DNA from: Gammaproteobacteria bacterium
Lineage (GTDB): Bacteria; Pseudomonadota; Gammaproteobacteria; JAKBBU01
DNA: 64,000 nt
NCBI GenBank assembly: GCA_021773195.1
Contig: JAJFKN010000030.1
Coordinates: forward strand, 45,953 to 109,952
Direction: 5' to 3'
The position numbers and the translations under genes were made by a program. Positions 17,569 to 27,125 of this stretch are shown here, piece by piece. How positions within the stretch are numbered: position 1 is the stretch's first letter; every line of letters begins with the position of its first letter. Under the pieces are notes generated by a model. The model was given only the letters and a program-made list of their open reading frames with translations. It was not told the DNA's origin and ran no database searches.

Positions 17569-18834
17569 TCAATCTTCAATTAATTCAGGCAATGGCGTGG
17601 ATTCTAGGCTTTCCATTTCCACTTGTTCTATCTTCTGAAATCGACTAGTAATTTTGCTTGCCGATACATGCACATCACGCACGTCTTCATGGGCCTGATC
17701 CATGTGTCGAGCCAAGTTATCCATGCGTTTTTGAAAGCGCATAAAATCTTTTGCCAACATGCCCAGATGTTCTTGAATGATATGCACTTGTTTGCGGGTA
17801 GCTTCATCTTTTAATACAGCACGTGCCGTAGTTAAAATGGCCATCAAGGTGGTGGGAGAGGCCATCCAGACTCTTGCTCTTTGTGCTAGCTCCACTAAAT
17901 CAGGGAAATGGGCATGAATTTCCGCAAAGATGGCTTCAGCAGGAATAAACATAACCGCGCCATCAGATGTCTCGTTGGCGATAATGTATTTGCTTTGGAT
18001 ATCTTGAATGTGTTTTTTGATGTCTTGCTTAAATTGACTCTCTGCTAAGCGACGTTCACTTTCAGGCAAATCCAAATCCGATAGGCGGCGAAAGCTTTCC
18101 AAGGGGAATTTAGCGTCGATAGCTACATTGCCAGAGGGAGGAGGCAAAAATAACATGCAATCTACGCGCTTGCCATTACTCAAACTATGCTGAAAAGCGA
18201 AGTGTTTTTCGGGCAATACATTGCGAATAAGCGAGTTTAATTGCACTTCACCAAAGGCACCGCGGGAACGTTTGTCAGCTAAGACTTCTTGCAGGCTTAC
18301 TACATTAGAAGATAATTCTGTGATTTTTTGTTGCGCTTGGTCGATAAGCGCTAGTCGTTTAATTATATCACTGAACGTGGCATTGGTTTTTTCAAAACCT
18401 TCAGCTAGACGTTTATCCACTTGGCCAGAAATTTCCTTTAGTTTTTGTTCCGTATCTTGTGTCAATCTTTGCATTTGTTTTGAAAGCAATTGAATGTTAT
18501 GAGTTAAATTTTCCATCACTTGTTGCCGCACATCTTGCATAGCCGTTTGTAGGCTTTCTTGTAGGGTCTTCAAATGTTGAATTTGTTGTTTGTCCAATTG
18601 TTGGCGTTGCTCACCAAAATAGGACTGTAGACGCTCTTGGATGGCATGCTCACTCTGCAGGGCTTTTTGCCATTGTTCACCCATGTGTTGCATGAGCTTT
18701 TCTTGGAAGGCATATTGGTTTGCTTGAACGTCTCGCAATGTGCTTTGAACGCTATGGCGTTGCCAAAGAGACAGGGCTATGAGGGCCAAAGAAGCTAGGC
18801 TGAGGATGATGATTTCGATGATCATAGGTGACAA
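17569..18834 (-). CDS. rmuC: DNA recombination protein RmuC
   Basis: 421 residues. One N-terminal membrane helix is followed by a long Q-rich coiled coil (about residues 30-170). The conserved RmuC nuclease-like domain follows (R-S-R-G-A-F-G-E-V-Q-L, then A-I-D-A-K-F-P-L-E, then W-M-A-S-P-T-T-L-M-A). RmuC limits recombination at inverted repeats. It is convergent with the kinase gene, with 12 bases between. Confidence 0.93.
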   Translation of the reverse strand: MSPMIIEIIILSLASLALIALSLWQRHSVQSTLRDVQANQYAFQEKLMQHMGEQWQKALQSEHAIQERLQSYFGEQRQQLDKQQIQHLKTLQESLQTAMQDVRQQVMENLTHNIQLLSKQMQRLTQDTEQKLKEISGQVDKRLAEGFEKTNATFSDIIKRLALIDQAQQKITELSSNVVSLQEVLADKRSRGAFGEVQLNSLIRNVLPEKHFAFQHSLSNGKRVDCMLFLPPPSGNVAIDAKFPLESFRRLSDLDLPESERRLAESQFKQDIKKHIQDIQSKYIIANETSDGAVMFIPAEAIFAEIHAHFPDLVELAQRARVWMASPTTLMAILTTARAVLKDEATRKQVHIIQEHLGMLAKDFMRFQKRMDNLARHMDQAHEDVRDVHVSASKITSRFQKIEQVEMESLESTPLPELIED

Positions 18835-19006
18835 CTAGGGTTGGACTAAATGAACACTCAGATTAATGGATTTAGCCTATTTTCGCAATTGATTATCTCT
18901 GGGATTGCGTACAAAAAGGTCAAGTATTGATCGATCCCCTTTGCCATGGCCTTCGAAGTCAAAATCTATTATGATAACTCCATTTTTCCAGCTATGAGGA
19001 TTTGCC

Positions 19007-19489
19007 ATGCCATCTTTTGACGTTGTATCTAAAGTTGACACCACGGAAGTGCGTAATGCCATAGATCAGGCTAACCGCGAAGTGGATACACGCTTTGATT
19101 TTAAAGGGACCAATGCTAAGTTTGACTTAAATGGTGATGACATTAGCTTAAAGGCCCAGGAAAAATTTCAAATCGAGCAAATGAAAGAAATATTAAATAC
19201 GAAATTAGCAAAACGTGGCGTTGATGTAGCTTCTTTATCCCCTAAAGAAATTAATATGAATAATAATGAAGCGCGTCAGGTAATAACCGTTCGCCAAGGG
19301 ATCGATCAAGAGTTAGCAAAGAAAATAACAAAACTCATCAAAGAGAAAAAGTTAAAAGTGCAAGCGTCTATTCAAGGGGATCAAGTCCGGGTAACAGGCA
19401 AAAAGCGAGACGACTTACAAGACGTCATCACTTTTTTAAAAGAGCAAAAACTTGAGCTACCGTTGCAATATGAGAACTTTCGGGATTAA
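19007..19489 (+). CDS. yajQ: YajQ-family nucleotide-binding protein
   Basis: 160 residues, exactly the family's size, starting M-P-S-F-D-V-V-S-K-V-D and containing F-D-F-K-G-T and the closing L-P-L-Q-Y-E-N-F-R-D. YajQ proteins have two ferredoxin-like repeats; some bind cyclic di-GMP and act with a transcription factor. Which role applies here is unknown. Confidence 0.95.
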   Translation: MPSFDVVSKVDTTEVRNAIDQANREVDTRFDFKGTNAKFDLNGDDISLKAQEKFQIEQMKEILNTKLAKRGVDVASLSPKEINMNNNEARQVITVRQGIDQELAKKITKLIKEKKLKVQASIQGDQVRVTGKKRDDLQDVITFLKEQKLELPLQYENFRD

Positions 19490-19510
19490 TTTGTCCTAGG
19501 TCTGGAGGAT

Positions 19511-19540
19511 AATCCATGGAAACCGTGGATCCCATGGATT
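19511..19540. terminator. Possible terminator hairpin between convergent genes
   Basis: AATCCATGG (19511-19519) and CCATGGATT (19532-19540) are perfect inverted repeats between yajQ and the secreted-protein gene. Only a short T-run follows, so termination is a guess from position. Confidence 0.4.
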
Positions 19541-19556
19541 TCCCCATCAAGAATTA

Positions 19557-20162
19557 TTACAGCGCTGCTTTGGCAATTTGCACCACTTCACTGGTGGCAG
19601 GGAAGTTGCTGACAGCATTATAGGCCATTTCCTTACCTTGTCGGATAACCTTAGGCTGAGGATTTCCTTGATCACTTCTTTGTGGTTGCACAAAGGTTGA
19701 AGAAGGCACTTGGTAACTGGCACGGAAAGATTGTGCGGTACCGCTGCTCGGCGCGGAGCCAATAACTGTTGTCATATCTTGCGCCGTAGGTACATAGTCC
19801 ACCTTAACAGCCACTTGTTGGCTTTGTTGAATATCAGATGCGGCTAAAGTTGCGGGCGCTTGAAAGTTATTTTCATGATAAGGATTGCCAGCTAAACCCA
19901 TATGATAGGCAACACGTTGACCTAATGTAACTGGGTGCAATTGAGCGTATTGTAAATCGTTGCTTAAAGCGCTGCTAAAAGAAGCACCTTTGTTCTTACC
20001 ATTGGGGTTATTCGAACTTCGCATGGGATTTTCAGCATTAACATTGCTGGTAGAAATTCCCAATGAACCTACATTAAGAGACGCGTGAGCAGCACCTAAC
20101 GTTGATAAACCTACTCCGAGGGTAGCAATGGCTATGATTTTCTTTAAACTATATGGCTGCAT
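19557..20162 (-). CDS. Secreted protein of unknown function
   Basis: 201 residues from the ATG at 20162, which has AAGGAG six bases upstream. A clear Sec signal peptide (I-I-A-I-A-T-L-G-V-G-L) probably ends at A-H-A-S. The mature part is rich in Ser, Gln and Asn with no cysteines or recognisable motif, and looks partly disordered. I do not recognise it. It lies 34 bases after the glycerophosphodiesterase gene in the same direction, so the two may be co-transcribed. Confidence 0.7.
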   Translation of the reverse strand: MQPYSLKKIIAIATLGVGLSTLGAAHASLNVGSLGISTSNVNAENPMRSSNNPNGKNKGASFSSALSNDLQYAQLHPVTLGQRVAYHMGLAGNPYHENNFQAPATLAASDIQQSQQVAVKVDYVPTAQDMTTVIGSAPSSGTAQSFRASYQVPSSTFVQPQRSDQGNPQPKVIRQGKEMAYNAVSNFPATSEVVQIAKAAL

Positions 20163-20218
20163 GGTAAACTCCTTTTTGCTATGCGTGCCTTTCATCTAAG
20201 TCTTAGCTAGTCCTTCAG

Positions 20219-21196
20219 CTAATGACTAAGATGACTCATGGGTAGCGATAACCCGCGTGCGGCGAAAATGCCGCGCAAAACATCAGGGCGATTGGTAATA
20301 ATACCATCAACCCCTAACTCCATCATTCGTTCCATATCCTTGACATCATCCACGGTCCAGACCACAACTCTTAATTCTCGTGCATGGGCTTCATTTACGA
20401 GATTTTGATTTATGTCAAGGAAATATGGACACCAAGTATCGCCACCTAATATCTGGATGGTTTTTAAAAGGGGCATATTTTCTTGATGAGATCTCATGGT
20501 TGCAGCTGCTTTTGGATTTAGTTTGAGGAGTTCCGCAAAATGTTGTTGATCCGTAAGGTAAGATAAACTTGGGCAGGGGGTAAGTTCACGTAAAGCCAAT
20601 AAACCACGCCAGTCAAAAGAATGCACTTCGCTGCGTTTAGTTAAGCCATAACTGGCCAATACACTTTGCACGCCTTTGGCTAATTGTTCCGGTGAGACCG
20701 TATCATCAGGTTGTTCTGGTGATGTTTTCATTTCAATTTGATAATGCACGTAGGGACCTGCCATGCTTTCAGCCAATTCTATGACTTGTTCCAGGCTTGG
20801 AATGCGCACATTGTCCATAGGGACTTGTTTGGGGTAAAACGCACTATAAGCTGTATTCGGTTTAATGCGTCCCACATCAAATTGCTGTAACTGTTCAAAA
20901 GTAAGATTACAGATACGAATATCTTCTTCGCAGATCCATTGCCCTTGATCATCGCGAGTTAAAACAGGATTTAAAATAGGATCGTGTGTAATCACTACAA
21001 TACCATCCTTTGTCATAGCCACGTCAACATCAATCACATTGACACCCAGGCGCAAAGCTTGCTTTACCGCAGGCAGGGTATTTTCGGGTGCTAAACCTGC
21101 ACCGGCACGATGGGCGTAAATGGCCACATGGCGGTGAGGTTGATGATAAGTTTGTCGGAGCTGACTATCCCTGTCAGCACCATATTGTTTCAGCAT
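20219..21196 (-). CDS. Glycerophosphodiester phosphodiesterase
   Basis: About 325 residues from the ATG at 21196; an ATG two codons earlier is equally possible, and both follow AAGGAGG. Family motifs are complete: A-H-R-A-G-A-G-L-A-P-E-N-T (metal and catalytic His), D-V-D-V-A-M-T-K-D-G, V-I-T-H-D-P, and the late V-W-T-V-D-D with G-V-D-G-I-I-T-N-R-P-D. It hydrolyses glycerophosphodiesters from phospholipids to glycerol-3-phosphate and an alcohol. No signal peptide is seen, so it is probably cytoplasmic. Confidence 0.93.
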   Translation of the reverse strand: MLKQYGADRDSQLRQTYHQPHRHVAIYAHRAGAGLAPENTLPAVKQALRLGVNVIDVDVAMTKDGIVVITHDPILNPVLTRDDQGQWICEEDIRICNLTFEQLQQFDVGRIKPNTAYSAFYPKQVPMDNVRIPSLEQVIELAESMAGPYVHYQIEMKTSPEQPDDTVSPEQLAKGVQSVLASYGLTKRSEVHSFDWRGLLALRELTPCPSLSYLTDQQHFAELLKLNPKAAATMRSHQENMPLLKTIQILGGDTWCPYFLDINQNLVNEAHARELRVVVWTVDDVKDMERMMELGVDGIITNRPDVLRGIFAARGLSLPMSHLSH

Positions 21197-21242
21197 AAAC
21201 ATACTCCTCCTTGAGTATACCCTAAGAAAGTTGCTGGTTCTC

Positions 21243-21280
21243 CTAGGACCATTTAGTATGGTAGTGCTACCTGGTCCTAG
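21243..21280. promoter_or_regulatory. Inverted repeat in the glycerophosphodiesterase upstream region
   Basis: CTAGGACCA (21243-21251) and TGGTCCTAG (21272-21280) are a perfect 9-bp inverted repeat with a 20-base spacer. A partial further copy (TAGGTCCTA) lies near 21306. It could be an operator or a leader stem. Confidence 0.4.
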
Positions 21281-21416
21281 CAATGAGGGATATCTCAATT
21301 GGTCGTAGGTCCTAAAGGCTTGTGATCGGCTAGAATATATGCATAATTAGCCAGGTTATTGAATAATAGAATCTTACCACATGTTCGGTATGACTGGTCA
21401 AAAAGGAGCCATTTTG

Positions 21417-22082
21417 ATGGTTGGACACGAGAGAGAGCAACTTCAGCTACCTAACAATGAAGAAAGGTTACTTTTGCATTCCTGCTGTGCCCCTTGTTCA
21501 GGCGAAGTTATGGAAGCATTAATTCATTCTGGAATTGATTTTACCATATTCTTTTATAATCCAAACATTCATCCGCGCAAAGAATATGATTTACGTAAGG
21601 ATGAAAATATCGCGTTCGCAGAAAAACATAACATTCCTTTTGTAGATGCCGATTATGATAAAGACGAATGGTTTGCACGAGCTAAGGGCATGGAAAATGA
21701 ACCCGAGCGCGGTATTCGTTGCACTATGTGTTTTGATATGCGTTTTGAACGCATGGCTCTTTATGCCCATGAGAATGGATTTAATCTTATTTGCAGTTCC
21801 TTAGGTATTTCACGCTGGAAGGACATGAATCAAATTAACGATTCTGGTGTGCGCGCTGCCAGTCATTATCCTGGTATGACTTATTGGACCCATAATTGGC
21901 GCAAGAAGGGCGGTTCGCAACGCATGATAACCATCAGCAAAGAAGAAAACTTCTATATGCAAGAATATTGTGGCTGTGCCTACTCTTTTCGTGATACCAA
22001 CCAATGGCGCGATAAAAATGGACGTGAACGCATAAAAATTGGCGTAAAATATTATGGCGAAGATGAAGAAAAATTAACGTAA
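21417..22082 (+). CDS. queH: Epoxyqueuosine reductase QueH
   Basis: 221 residues from the ATG at 21417, chosen for the AAGGAG eight bases upstream. It has the QueH cysteines in order: H-S-C-C-A-P-C-S near the start, C-T-M-C-F-D-M-R, and a late Y-C-G-C-A-Y-S. These hold a 4Fe-4S cluster and a second metal. The enzyme performs the last step of queuosine synthesis on tRNA and replaces the cobalamin-dependent QueG. It is convergent with the recombinase gene. Confidence 0.93.
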   Translation: MVGHEREQLQLPNNEERLLLHSCCAPCSGEVMEALIHSGIDFTIFFYNPNIHPRKEYDLRKDENIAFAEKHNIPFVDADYDKDEWFARAKGMENEPERGIRCTMCFDMRFERMALYAHENGFNLICSSLGISRWKDMNQINDSGVRAASHYPGMTYWTHNWRKKGGSQRMITISKEENFYMQEYCGCAYSFRDTNQWRDKNGRERIKIGVKYYGEDEEKLT

Positions 22083-22085
22083 GAT

Positions 22086-23300
22086 TTATTCGTCGGGATG
22101 AATGGGTTTCTTGCGCCCTGAAGCATGTCGCTCTCTTAGCTCTACATCAATGTAGCGATCCGTAATAGCGCTGGAACCATGTCCTGCATCGTCGCGCACA
22201 TGTTCTCGCGGACGGGTTTTTACATCATCGGAAATACCCGTGTGACGTAGCCAATGCACCGTAGCTGATTTTAATTGTTGTGCATCATCGTTAAAACCAT
22301 CTGTTTGCATGCGTGCAATGGCAGCATTAAAGCAATCTTGAACGATCATACGTATTTGTCGTGTACTGGATACGGGTCCGCGTCCACGCTGTTTTGAAAT
22401 AAGGGGGGTATTTTCCCCAAGGCTAGGCAAACTGGATAAGTTCAAAAAATTTCGATAGCGTTTCAACGCTTCTAGCATGGCATTGCTGACGGTGATCATG
22501 CGCTCTTTGTTACCCTTGCCCACGGTGGTAAACCACCAGTGACCATCCTGATCGGGCTGAAAATGCCCCATCAAGGGTTGCCAGCGTTCAGAAGCTGTTA
22601 ATTCTGAAATTCGCAAATACATGCCATAGAGAGCATTCATGATGAATAGGCTACGCTCATGGTTGTCAGGATCCTCATCGGCTAACTGTTGCGTGGTTTC
22701 GATGACATAACCCCACTGCAATTCCGAGAGGCGACGAATGGGTGCTTGACCTTGATGTTTACGAATAAATTTGGATTTTTGCCGAATCTGCGACACGGGA
22801 TTAAAATCCATATAATCTTCTTGAATCAAATAGTTAAAAAAGCTACTGAGAATGGCAAACACGGCTTGCAATGCTTTTTGTGATAGTTGGTAATGTTTGG
22901 CGTCGGGTGTTTGACCTTGGTCGCGAGCGGTTTTGCTGATGGTGGCCACGAAGGGTCGCCAATCAGGATTAATAGCTCGAGCACCTTGTTTATCCTTAAA
23001 GCGTGCGACATTTTTGGTACCGATCCAGGTTAAAGGTGGCATCTTGCAAAATTCAATATAGCGTTCCATATCAGCCCGACGCAAATCTTTTAGATTTTTC
23101 TTTTCCACAAACCAAGCCCATTGCAATAAGCGTTCGATTTCACGGCGGTAAGCCGAAAAAGTAGCGGCACTGCCGCGATAACTGTAAAGAAATTCTTTGG
23201 CCAAGGTGTAATCTTTTTTTCCATGAGCAGGTATGGTGGAAACCTCATTCTGCGTGAGGTATTCCATGGTGTCGAAAAGAGGCTGTGGTATTTGGCTCAT
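22086..23300 (-). CDS. Lone tyrosine recombinase/integrase
   Basis: 404 residues. An N-terminal SAM-like core-binding domain (about residues 30-150) precedes the catalytic domain. The catalytic domain shows R-I-S-E-L, G-K-G-N-K-E-R, H-W-L-R-H-T and D-A-G-H-G-S with R-Y-I-D as the probable tyrosine. It is longer than XerC/XerD and has no excisionase or cargo beside it. I find no direct repeat here that would mark an inserted element. It may be a domesticated recombinase, or the survivor of a lost element. Confidence 0.88.
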   Translation of the reverse strand: MSQIPQPLFDTMEYLTQNEVSTIPAHGKKDYTLAKEFLYSYRGSAATFSAYRREIERLLQWAWFVEKKNLKDLRRADMERYIEFCKMPPLTWIGTKNVARFKDKQGARAINPDWRPFVATISKTARDQGQTPDAKHYQLSQKALQAVFAILSSFFNYLIQEDYMDFNPVSQIRQKSKFIRKHQGQAPIRRLSELQWGYVIETTQQLADEDPDNHERSLFIMNALYGMYLRISELTASERWQPLMGHFQPDQDGHWWFTTVGKGNKERMITVSNAMLEALKRYRNFLNLSSLPSLGENTPLISKQRGRGPVSSTRQIRMIVQDCFNAAIARMQTDGFNDDAQQLKSATVHWLRHTGISDDVKTRPREHVRDDAGHGSSAITDRYIDVELRERHASGRKKPIHPDE

Positions 23301-23344
23301 GGTTTAGATTGTAGTCATGGTATTAAAAGGAGGTCAAGGGCTTA

Positions 23345-24196
23345 TCAGCGCAGTCGGTTAACTATGAACGCCCCTAAGATGGTAATGACACCGCCCACAA
23401 GAGAAGAAACTAGGGGGATTTCGCCCAACAGTAGCCAGCCCATGAGGGTGGCGATAAAAGGCATGGCGTAAAGGTATACCACTACTTTGCTTGCGGGTGC
23501 ATGGGCCAAGGCATAACTCCAAGCTGCATAGGCAATGGCCGCAGGGAAGATACCCATATACACGGCCCACGTGGTGGCTTGCCATGTGGCTTGAGGGAAT
23601 TGTTTGATTAACCCTGGGGTGTAAAACAATAATAATAAGGTGCCGCCCCAAATAGCGAAAGATGCAATTTCAATGGGATGGAATTTTTCTAAAAACGGTT
23701 TTTGCCAAACCGTAAAAATGGCACTCATGAATGCCGCTAGCACAATGTACCAAACGCCATGTATAGCATAGATGGTGGCGCCTTTTGAATGAGCAATAAC
23801 GAAAAGCCCTAAGAAGCTAACAATGACCCCCAACCAAGCACGATGACGAAACCGCTCGCGTAAAAAGGTGGTGGCTAACAAAATACTAAGGACGGGAATC
23901 AAGCCAATAATGAAACTGGCAATGCCCGCTGTCACCGTCAGCTCACCATAATTCAAAGCAATATTATAAACGCCAATGCCCAAAACGCTGATCATTAACA
24001 GCGGTAAAATTTCTTTTTTTGTAGGGATATGTCGTTGTGGCAAGCGTAAATATAAAATCAACATCCCTATGGAGCCCACGAGAAAGCGTAGTAAAGCTAA
24101 TTCACCAGGGCCATAACTTTGTAACCCCGCACGGATCCCCACAAAGGCTGAAGCCCACAGAATGACTGTGGTGAATATCGCTAGTTTGGTTTTCAT
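23345..24196 (-). CDS. EamA/DMT-family transporter
   Basis: 283 residues with about ten membrane helices in two repeats, typical of EamA. Near the start it has W-A-S-A-F-V-G-I-R-A, and the second half carries A-A-I-A-Y-A-A-W-S-Y-A-L and P-F-I-A-T-L-M-G-W-L-L-L-G-E. These are inner-membrane metabolite exporters or importers; the substrate cannot be read. It starts 13 bases after the feoC stop and may be transcribed from the feo promoter. Confidence 0.9.
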   Translation of the reverse strand: MKTKLAIFTTVILWASAFVGIRAGLQSYGPGELALLRFLVGSIGMLILYLRLPQRHIPTKKEILPLLMISVLGIGVYNIALNYGELTVTAGIASFIIGLIPVLSILLATTFLRERFRHRAWLGVIVSFLGLFVIAHSKGATIYAIHGVWYIVLAAFMSAIFTVWQKPFLEKFHPIEIASFAIWGGTLLLLFYTPGLIKQFPQATWQATTWAVYMGIFPAAIAYAAWSYALAHAPASKVVVYLYAMPFIATLMGWLLLGEIPLVSSLVGGVITILGAFIVNRLR

Positions 24197-24209
24197 CGGG
24201 GTCGTTGCC

Positions 24210-24437
24210 TCAGGATTCTACCCATTCATAAGCAACTATATCACTGAATTGGCATTTGTTGCAGGTAATTCCGCATTTGCCCGACATGGGGCGATTACGC
24301 AGGCAACCTTTACGTATGAAATGTTCTAAAAGAGATTGGATGAATTGAGGTTCTTCATTAAAGGTACGGGCTAAGCCATTGAGCGTTACCACTCTGTGGT
24401 CTTTGAGGTATTTTTTGAGGCCACTAAGATTCAGCAT
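24210..24437 (-). CDS. feoC: FeoC-like winged-helix protein
   Basis: 75 residues from the ATG at 24437 (AAGGAG nine bases upstream), overlapping the end of feoB by 14 bases. It has the FeoC layout: an N-terminal winged helix starting L-S-G-L-K-K-Y-L and a C-terminal cysteine patch (C-G-I-T-C-N-K-C). In enterobacteria FeoC protects FeoB from proteolysis or senses oxygen through an iron-sulfur cluster. Position in the operon supports the call. Confidence 0.8.
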   Translation of the reverse strand: MLNLSGLKKYLKDHRVVTLNGLARTFNEEPQFIQSLLEHFIRKGCLRNRPMSGKCGITCNKCQFSDIVAYEWVES

Positions 24438-26721
24438 TGAGGGAATCTCCTTGTGAGCGGCCATTGGACCAGAAACGCAAACCTAAAAACCACACCCCTT
24501 GCCACAGCAGCAAGCCTACAACCCAGACAAAACTACTAGCGGGATGCAGTGCCCATTTAGATAATTGGTAAAATATCACGGCGACGGAGTAGGCGATACT
24601 AAAGCTCCAAAAAGTAGATAACCATGCCCAACCGCGACCGATTTCTCGGTCGATAACACCGATGGTGGATACGCAGGGAATGTAGAGTAAAACAAATAAT
24701 AAATAGGCGAAGGCGGCCCATTGTGTAGGGAAGGCTTTAGCCATATTACCCATGGCCGATTGCGTCATGTGATGATCCGCCTCATTGGCCGTAAAGGGGT
24801 TTACCATAGTGGCAGAAAAAATTCCTTTAAAGCCATCTACCGTATCGTCCCAAGCATTTTTTAAGCCACCTACCAAGCTATAACTCTGTGAATCTGTGGT
24901 GGGGTTGGTTTGTGTGTATAGGGTGTTTAAGGTACCGATGACCACTTCTTTGGCTAAGGTTCCGGTGATCAATCCTACGGTGGCAGGCCAATTGCTTTGA
25001 TCCACACCCATGGGATGCAATACAGGAGTAATCACTTGGCCTACTCGTGAGAGTAGAGAATTTTTCGAACCATTGGGGTCGATAGTGCCATTCATTTGAA
25101 TGCTATTAAGGCTGCCTACAATGATACAAACGGGTACGATGACTTTACCTGCACGAATGACAAAGCCGCGCAAACGTTGCCATGTGAGGATTAAAATAGT
25201 TTTTGTATTAGGTAAGTGATAAACGGGTATTTCCAAAACAAAGGGTGCGGTGTCGCCCCTCAATAATGTTTTTTTCATGAGAAAGCCCGTGAGCATAGCA
25301 ATGATAATACCGATGATGTAGAGCAGAAATACCATCAGCCCACCGTGTTCAGGGAAAAAGGCTGCGCCAAAAACAGCAAAAATGGCTAAGCGTGCTCCGC
25401 AGGACATGAAGGGTGACATCATAGCCGTAAGGATGCGGTCGCGACGATTTTCTAGGGTACGTGTGGCCATGATGGAAGGTACATTACAACCAAACCCTAC
25501 GATGAGAGGGATAAAAGACTTGCCGGGTAAACCTACCCATTGCATGAAGCGGTCCATCACAAAGGCTGCGCGCGCCATGTAGCCTGAATCTTCCAAAAAA
25601 GATAAGAATAAAAATAACAAACCAATTTGCGGCACAAAGGTAATGACAGTATTGATGCCAAGCCCAATGCCTTGGGCAAAAATAGCCGTTAACCAAAGGG
25701 GTAGGCCTATTTGGTTGCCCAGATGACTCACGCCATCCACAAAAATAGTGGTTGAGCCCTGATCGAATAAAGGCTGCAATAGGGTGCCGATATTCATGGA
25801 AAATTCGAACATCAAATACATCACTAATAAAAAGATGGGGATTCCCCAAATGCGATGCATAATGACTTTATCCAATAAATGACTAAAAGTTTGTTTGCTA
25901 TGTTGTGGTAATTTTTCAATGGATTTTAGTAGGCCAGTGATAAAGCTATAACGTGTATCAGCCATGAGGATGTCGGTTTCTTCTTCGCAGGTATCTTCTA
26001 TTTCATGGATGAGTTGTTCTGTTTGCTGTTTTAAATCCAGTTGCAGAAATTCTTCATGGGCGACTTGATCACGCTCCAACAGGCCAATGGCCAACCATCG
26101 GGGATGGGCCTGCAATTCTTTTAAGGGATGTTTAGCAATCACGCTAGCCAGGGAAGCAATCGCTTGTTCCGCCACCTTTGGATAGCTCAAAGGTAAAGGC
26201 GCGATGGGCTTCAAATCATGTAATTTTTTTTGGATACATGCCTGCAACTCAGGCACCCCTTGGTTTTTACTGCAAACCATGGGGATAACCGGGCAATTTA
26301 ATTCCCGTGATAAAGCATCAAAATCAATATCAATATCTTGTTGTTTGGCCACATCTAACATGTTCACAGCAATAATGCAGGGTACGCCCATTTCTAATAA
26401 CTGTATGGTTAAATAAAGATGACGTCGCAAATTACAAGCATCGACAATATTAACTACCAAATCCGCTTCAGCAGAAAGGATATAACGGCAAGCAATGTAT
26501 TCATCTAAGGCATTATCGCGGTTGGGCACCGAAAGGGAATAGGTTCCAGGCAAATCCACCACATGAATGGTTTGCTTTTTGTAATGGTATTGGCCGGTTT
26601 TTTTATCTACTGTGACACCGGACCAATTGCCAACCTTTTGGCGGCTACCGGTAAGTTGATTAAATAGAGTGGTTTTGCCGCAGTTGGGATTACCAACGAT
26701 GGCTATGGTATGTTGATCCAT
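24424..26721 (-). CDS. feoB: Ferrous iron transport protein FeoB
   Basis: 765 residues. The N-terminal GTPase has G-N-P-N-C-G-K-T (residues 9-16), D-L-P-G-T-Y-S-L and N-M-L-D. A helical GDI-like domain follows, then the membrane domain with two gate repeats and the motif G-F-G-C-N-V-P-S-I-M-A-T-R. It imports Fe(II) across the inner membrane. Its start overlaps the end of feoA, and feoC overlaps its end, so the three form one operon. Confidence 0.97.
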   Translation of the reverse strand: MDQHTIAIVGNPNCGKTTLFNQLTGSRQKVGNWSGVTVDKKTGQYHYKKQTIHVVDLPGTYSLSVPNRDNALDEYIACRYILSAEADLVVNIVDACNLRRHLYLTIQLLEMGVPCIIAVNMLDVAKQQDIDIDFDALSRELNCPVIPMVCSKNQGVPELQACIQKKLHDLKPIAPLPLSYPKVAEQAIASLASVIAKHPLKELQAHPRWLAIGLLERDQVAHEEFLQLDLKQQTEQLIHEIEDTCEEETDILMADTRYSFITGLLKSIEKLPQHSKQTFSHLLDKVIMHRIWGIPIFLLVMYLMFEFSMNIGTLLQPLFDQGSTTIFVDGVSHLGNQIGLPLWLTAIFAQGIGLGINTVITFVPQIGLLFLFLSFLEDSGYMARAAFVMDRFMQWVGLPGKSFIPLIVGFGCNVPSIMATRTLENRRDRILTAMMSPFMSCGARLAIFAVFGAAFFPEHGGLMVFLLYIIGIIIAMLTGFLMKKTLLRGDTAPFVLEIPVYHLPNTKTILILTWQRLRGFVIRAGKVIVPVCIIVGSLNSIQMNGTIDPNGSKNSLLSRVGQVITPVLHPMGVDQSNWPATVGLITGTLAKEVVIGTLNTLYTQTNPTTDSQSYSLVGGLKNAWDDTVDGFKGIFSATMVNPFTANEADHHMTQSAMGNMAKAFPTQWAAFAYLLFVLLYIPCVSTIGVIDREIGRGWAWLSTFWSFSIAYSVAVIFYQLSKWALHPASSFVWVVGLLLWQGVWFLGLRFWSNGRSQGDSLNAES

Positions 26722-26948
26722 TAATTCAAGATCTCGAGAGTCAGTAAATCTAATTCTCGATTACGCATACTGATGGATGCATTATTCACTTGTAATTGAA
26801 TAGGGCCACCTAAGGGCGCTCTGCGGATAATATTAATGATAGCTCCAGGAATGATACCCATAGAAAGAAGTTTTGTGCGGTGAGCACCTTTAATAGCCTG
26901 GCTGAAGCTCTTTATTAGGTATTGTTGGCCTGTTTCTATCTTTCGCAT
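26721..26948 (-). CDS. feoA: Ferrous iron transport protein FeoA
   Basis: 75 residues with an SH3-like fold: L-L-S-M-G-I-I-P-G in the middle and the closing N-R-E-L-D-L-L-T-L-E-I. FeoA is a small cytoplasmic partner needed for FeoB activity. It is the first gene of feoABC; Fur-like and FNR sites lie upstream. Confidence 0.93.
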   Translation of the reverse strand: MRKIETGQQYLIKSFSQAIKGAHRTKLLSMGIIPGAIINIIRRAPLGGPIQLQVNNASISMRNRELDLLTLEILN

Positions 26949-27014
26949 TGTTTAATCCCTGGTGATTTAGCACATGTGAAGAATTATAAATGGCATTCAA
27001 GGGAATGTAAATGC

Positions 27015-27029
27015 AAATCATTATTATTT
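27015..27029. promoter_or_regulatory. Possible Fur box upstream of feoA
   Basis: The 15-mer matches the 7-1-7 Fur consensus (TGATAATnATTATCA) at 10 of 14 positions by eye when read on the feo strand. It lies 67 bases before the feoA start. The match is moderate. Confidence 0.4.
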
Positions 27030-27038
27030 ACAATTTCT

Positions 27039-27052
27039 TTGATGTGGATCAA
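27039..27052. promoter_or_regulatory. FNR/ANR-type box (exact consensus)
   Basis: TTGATGTGGATCAA matches the FNR consensus TTGAT-N4-ATCAA at every defined base. It lies between the divergent feoA (91 bases away) and ppsA (74 bases) starts, so it could act on either. feo operons are FNR-activated in E. coli. Confidence 0.75.
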
Positions 27053-27125
27053 AACCGTTTTGGGGTGAAGCCTGAGGTAGCAGCTATAATAGAAGCATAT
27101 ATAAAGAGCCTTTGGAGGGGTGATT

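Noticed and set aside
22086..23300. Integrated element around the lone tyrosine recombinase
   Set aside because: Neighbours are queH and an EamA transporter, no direct repeats or cargo are seen, so only the gene is called.
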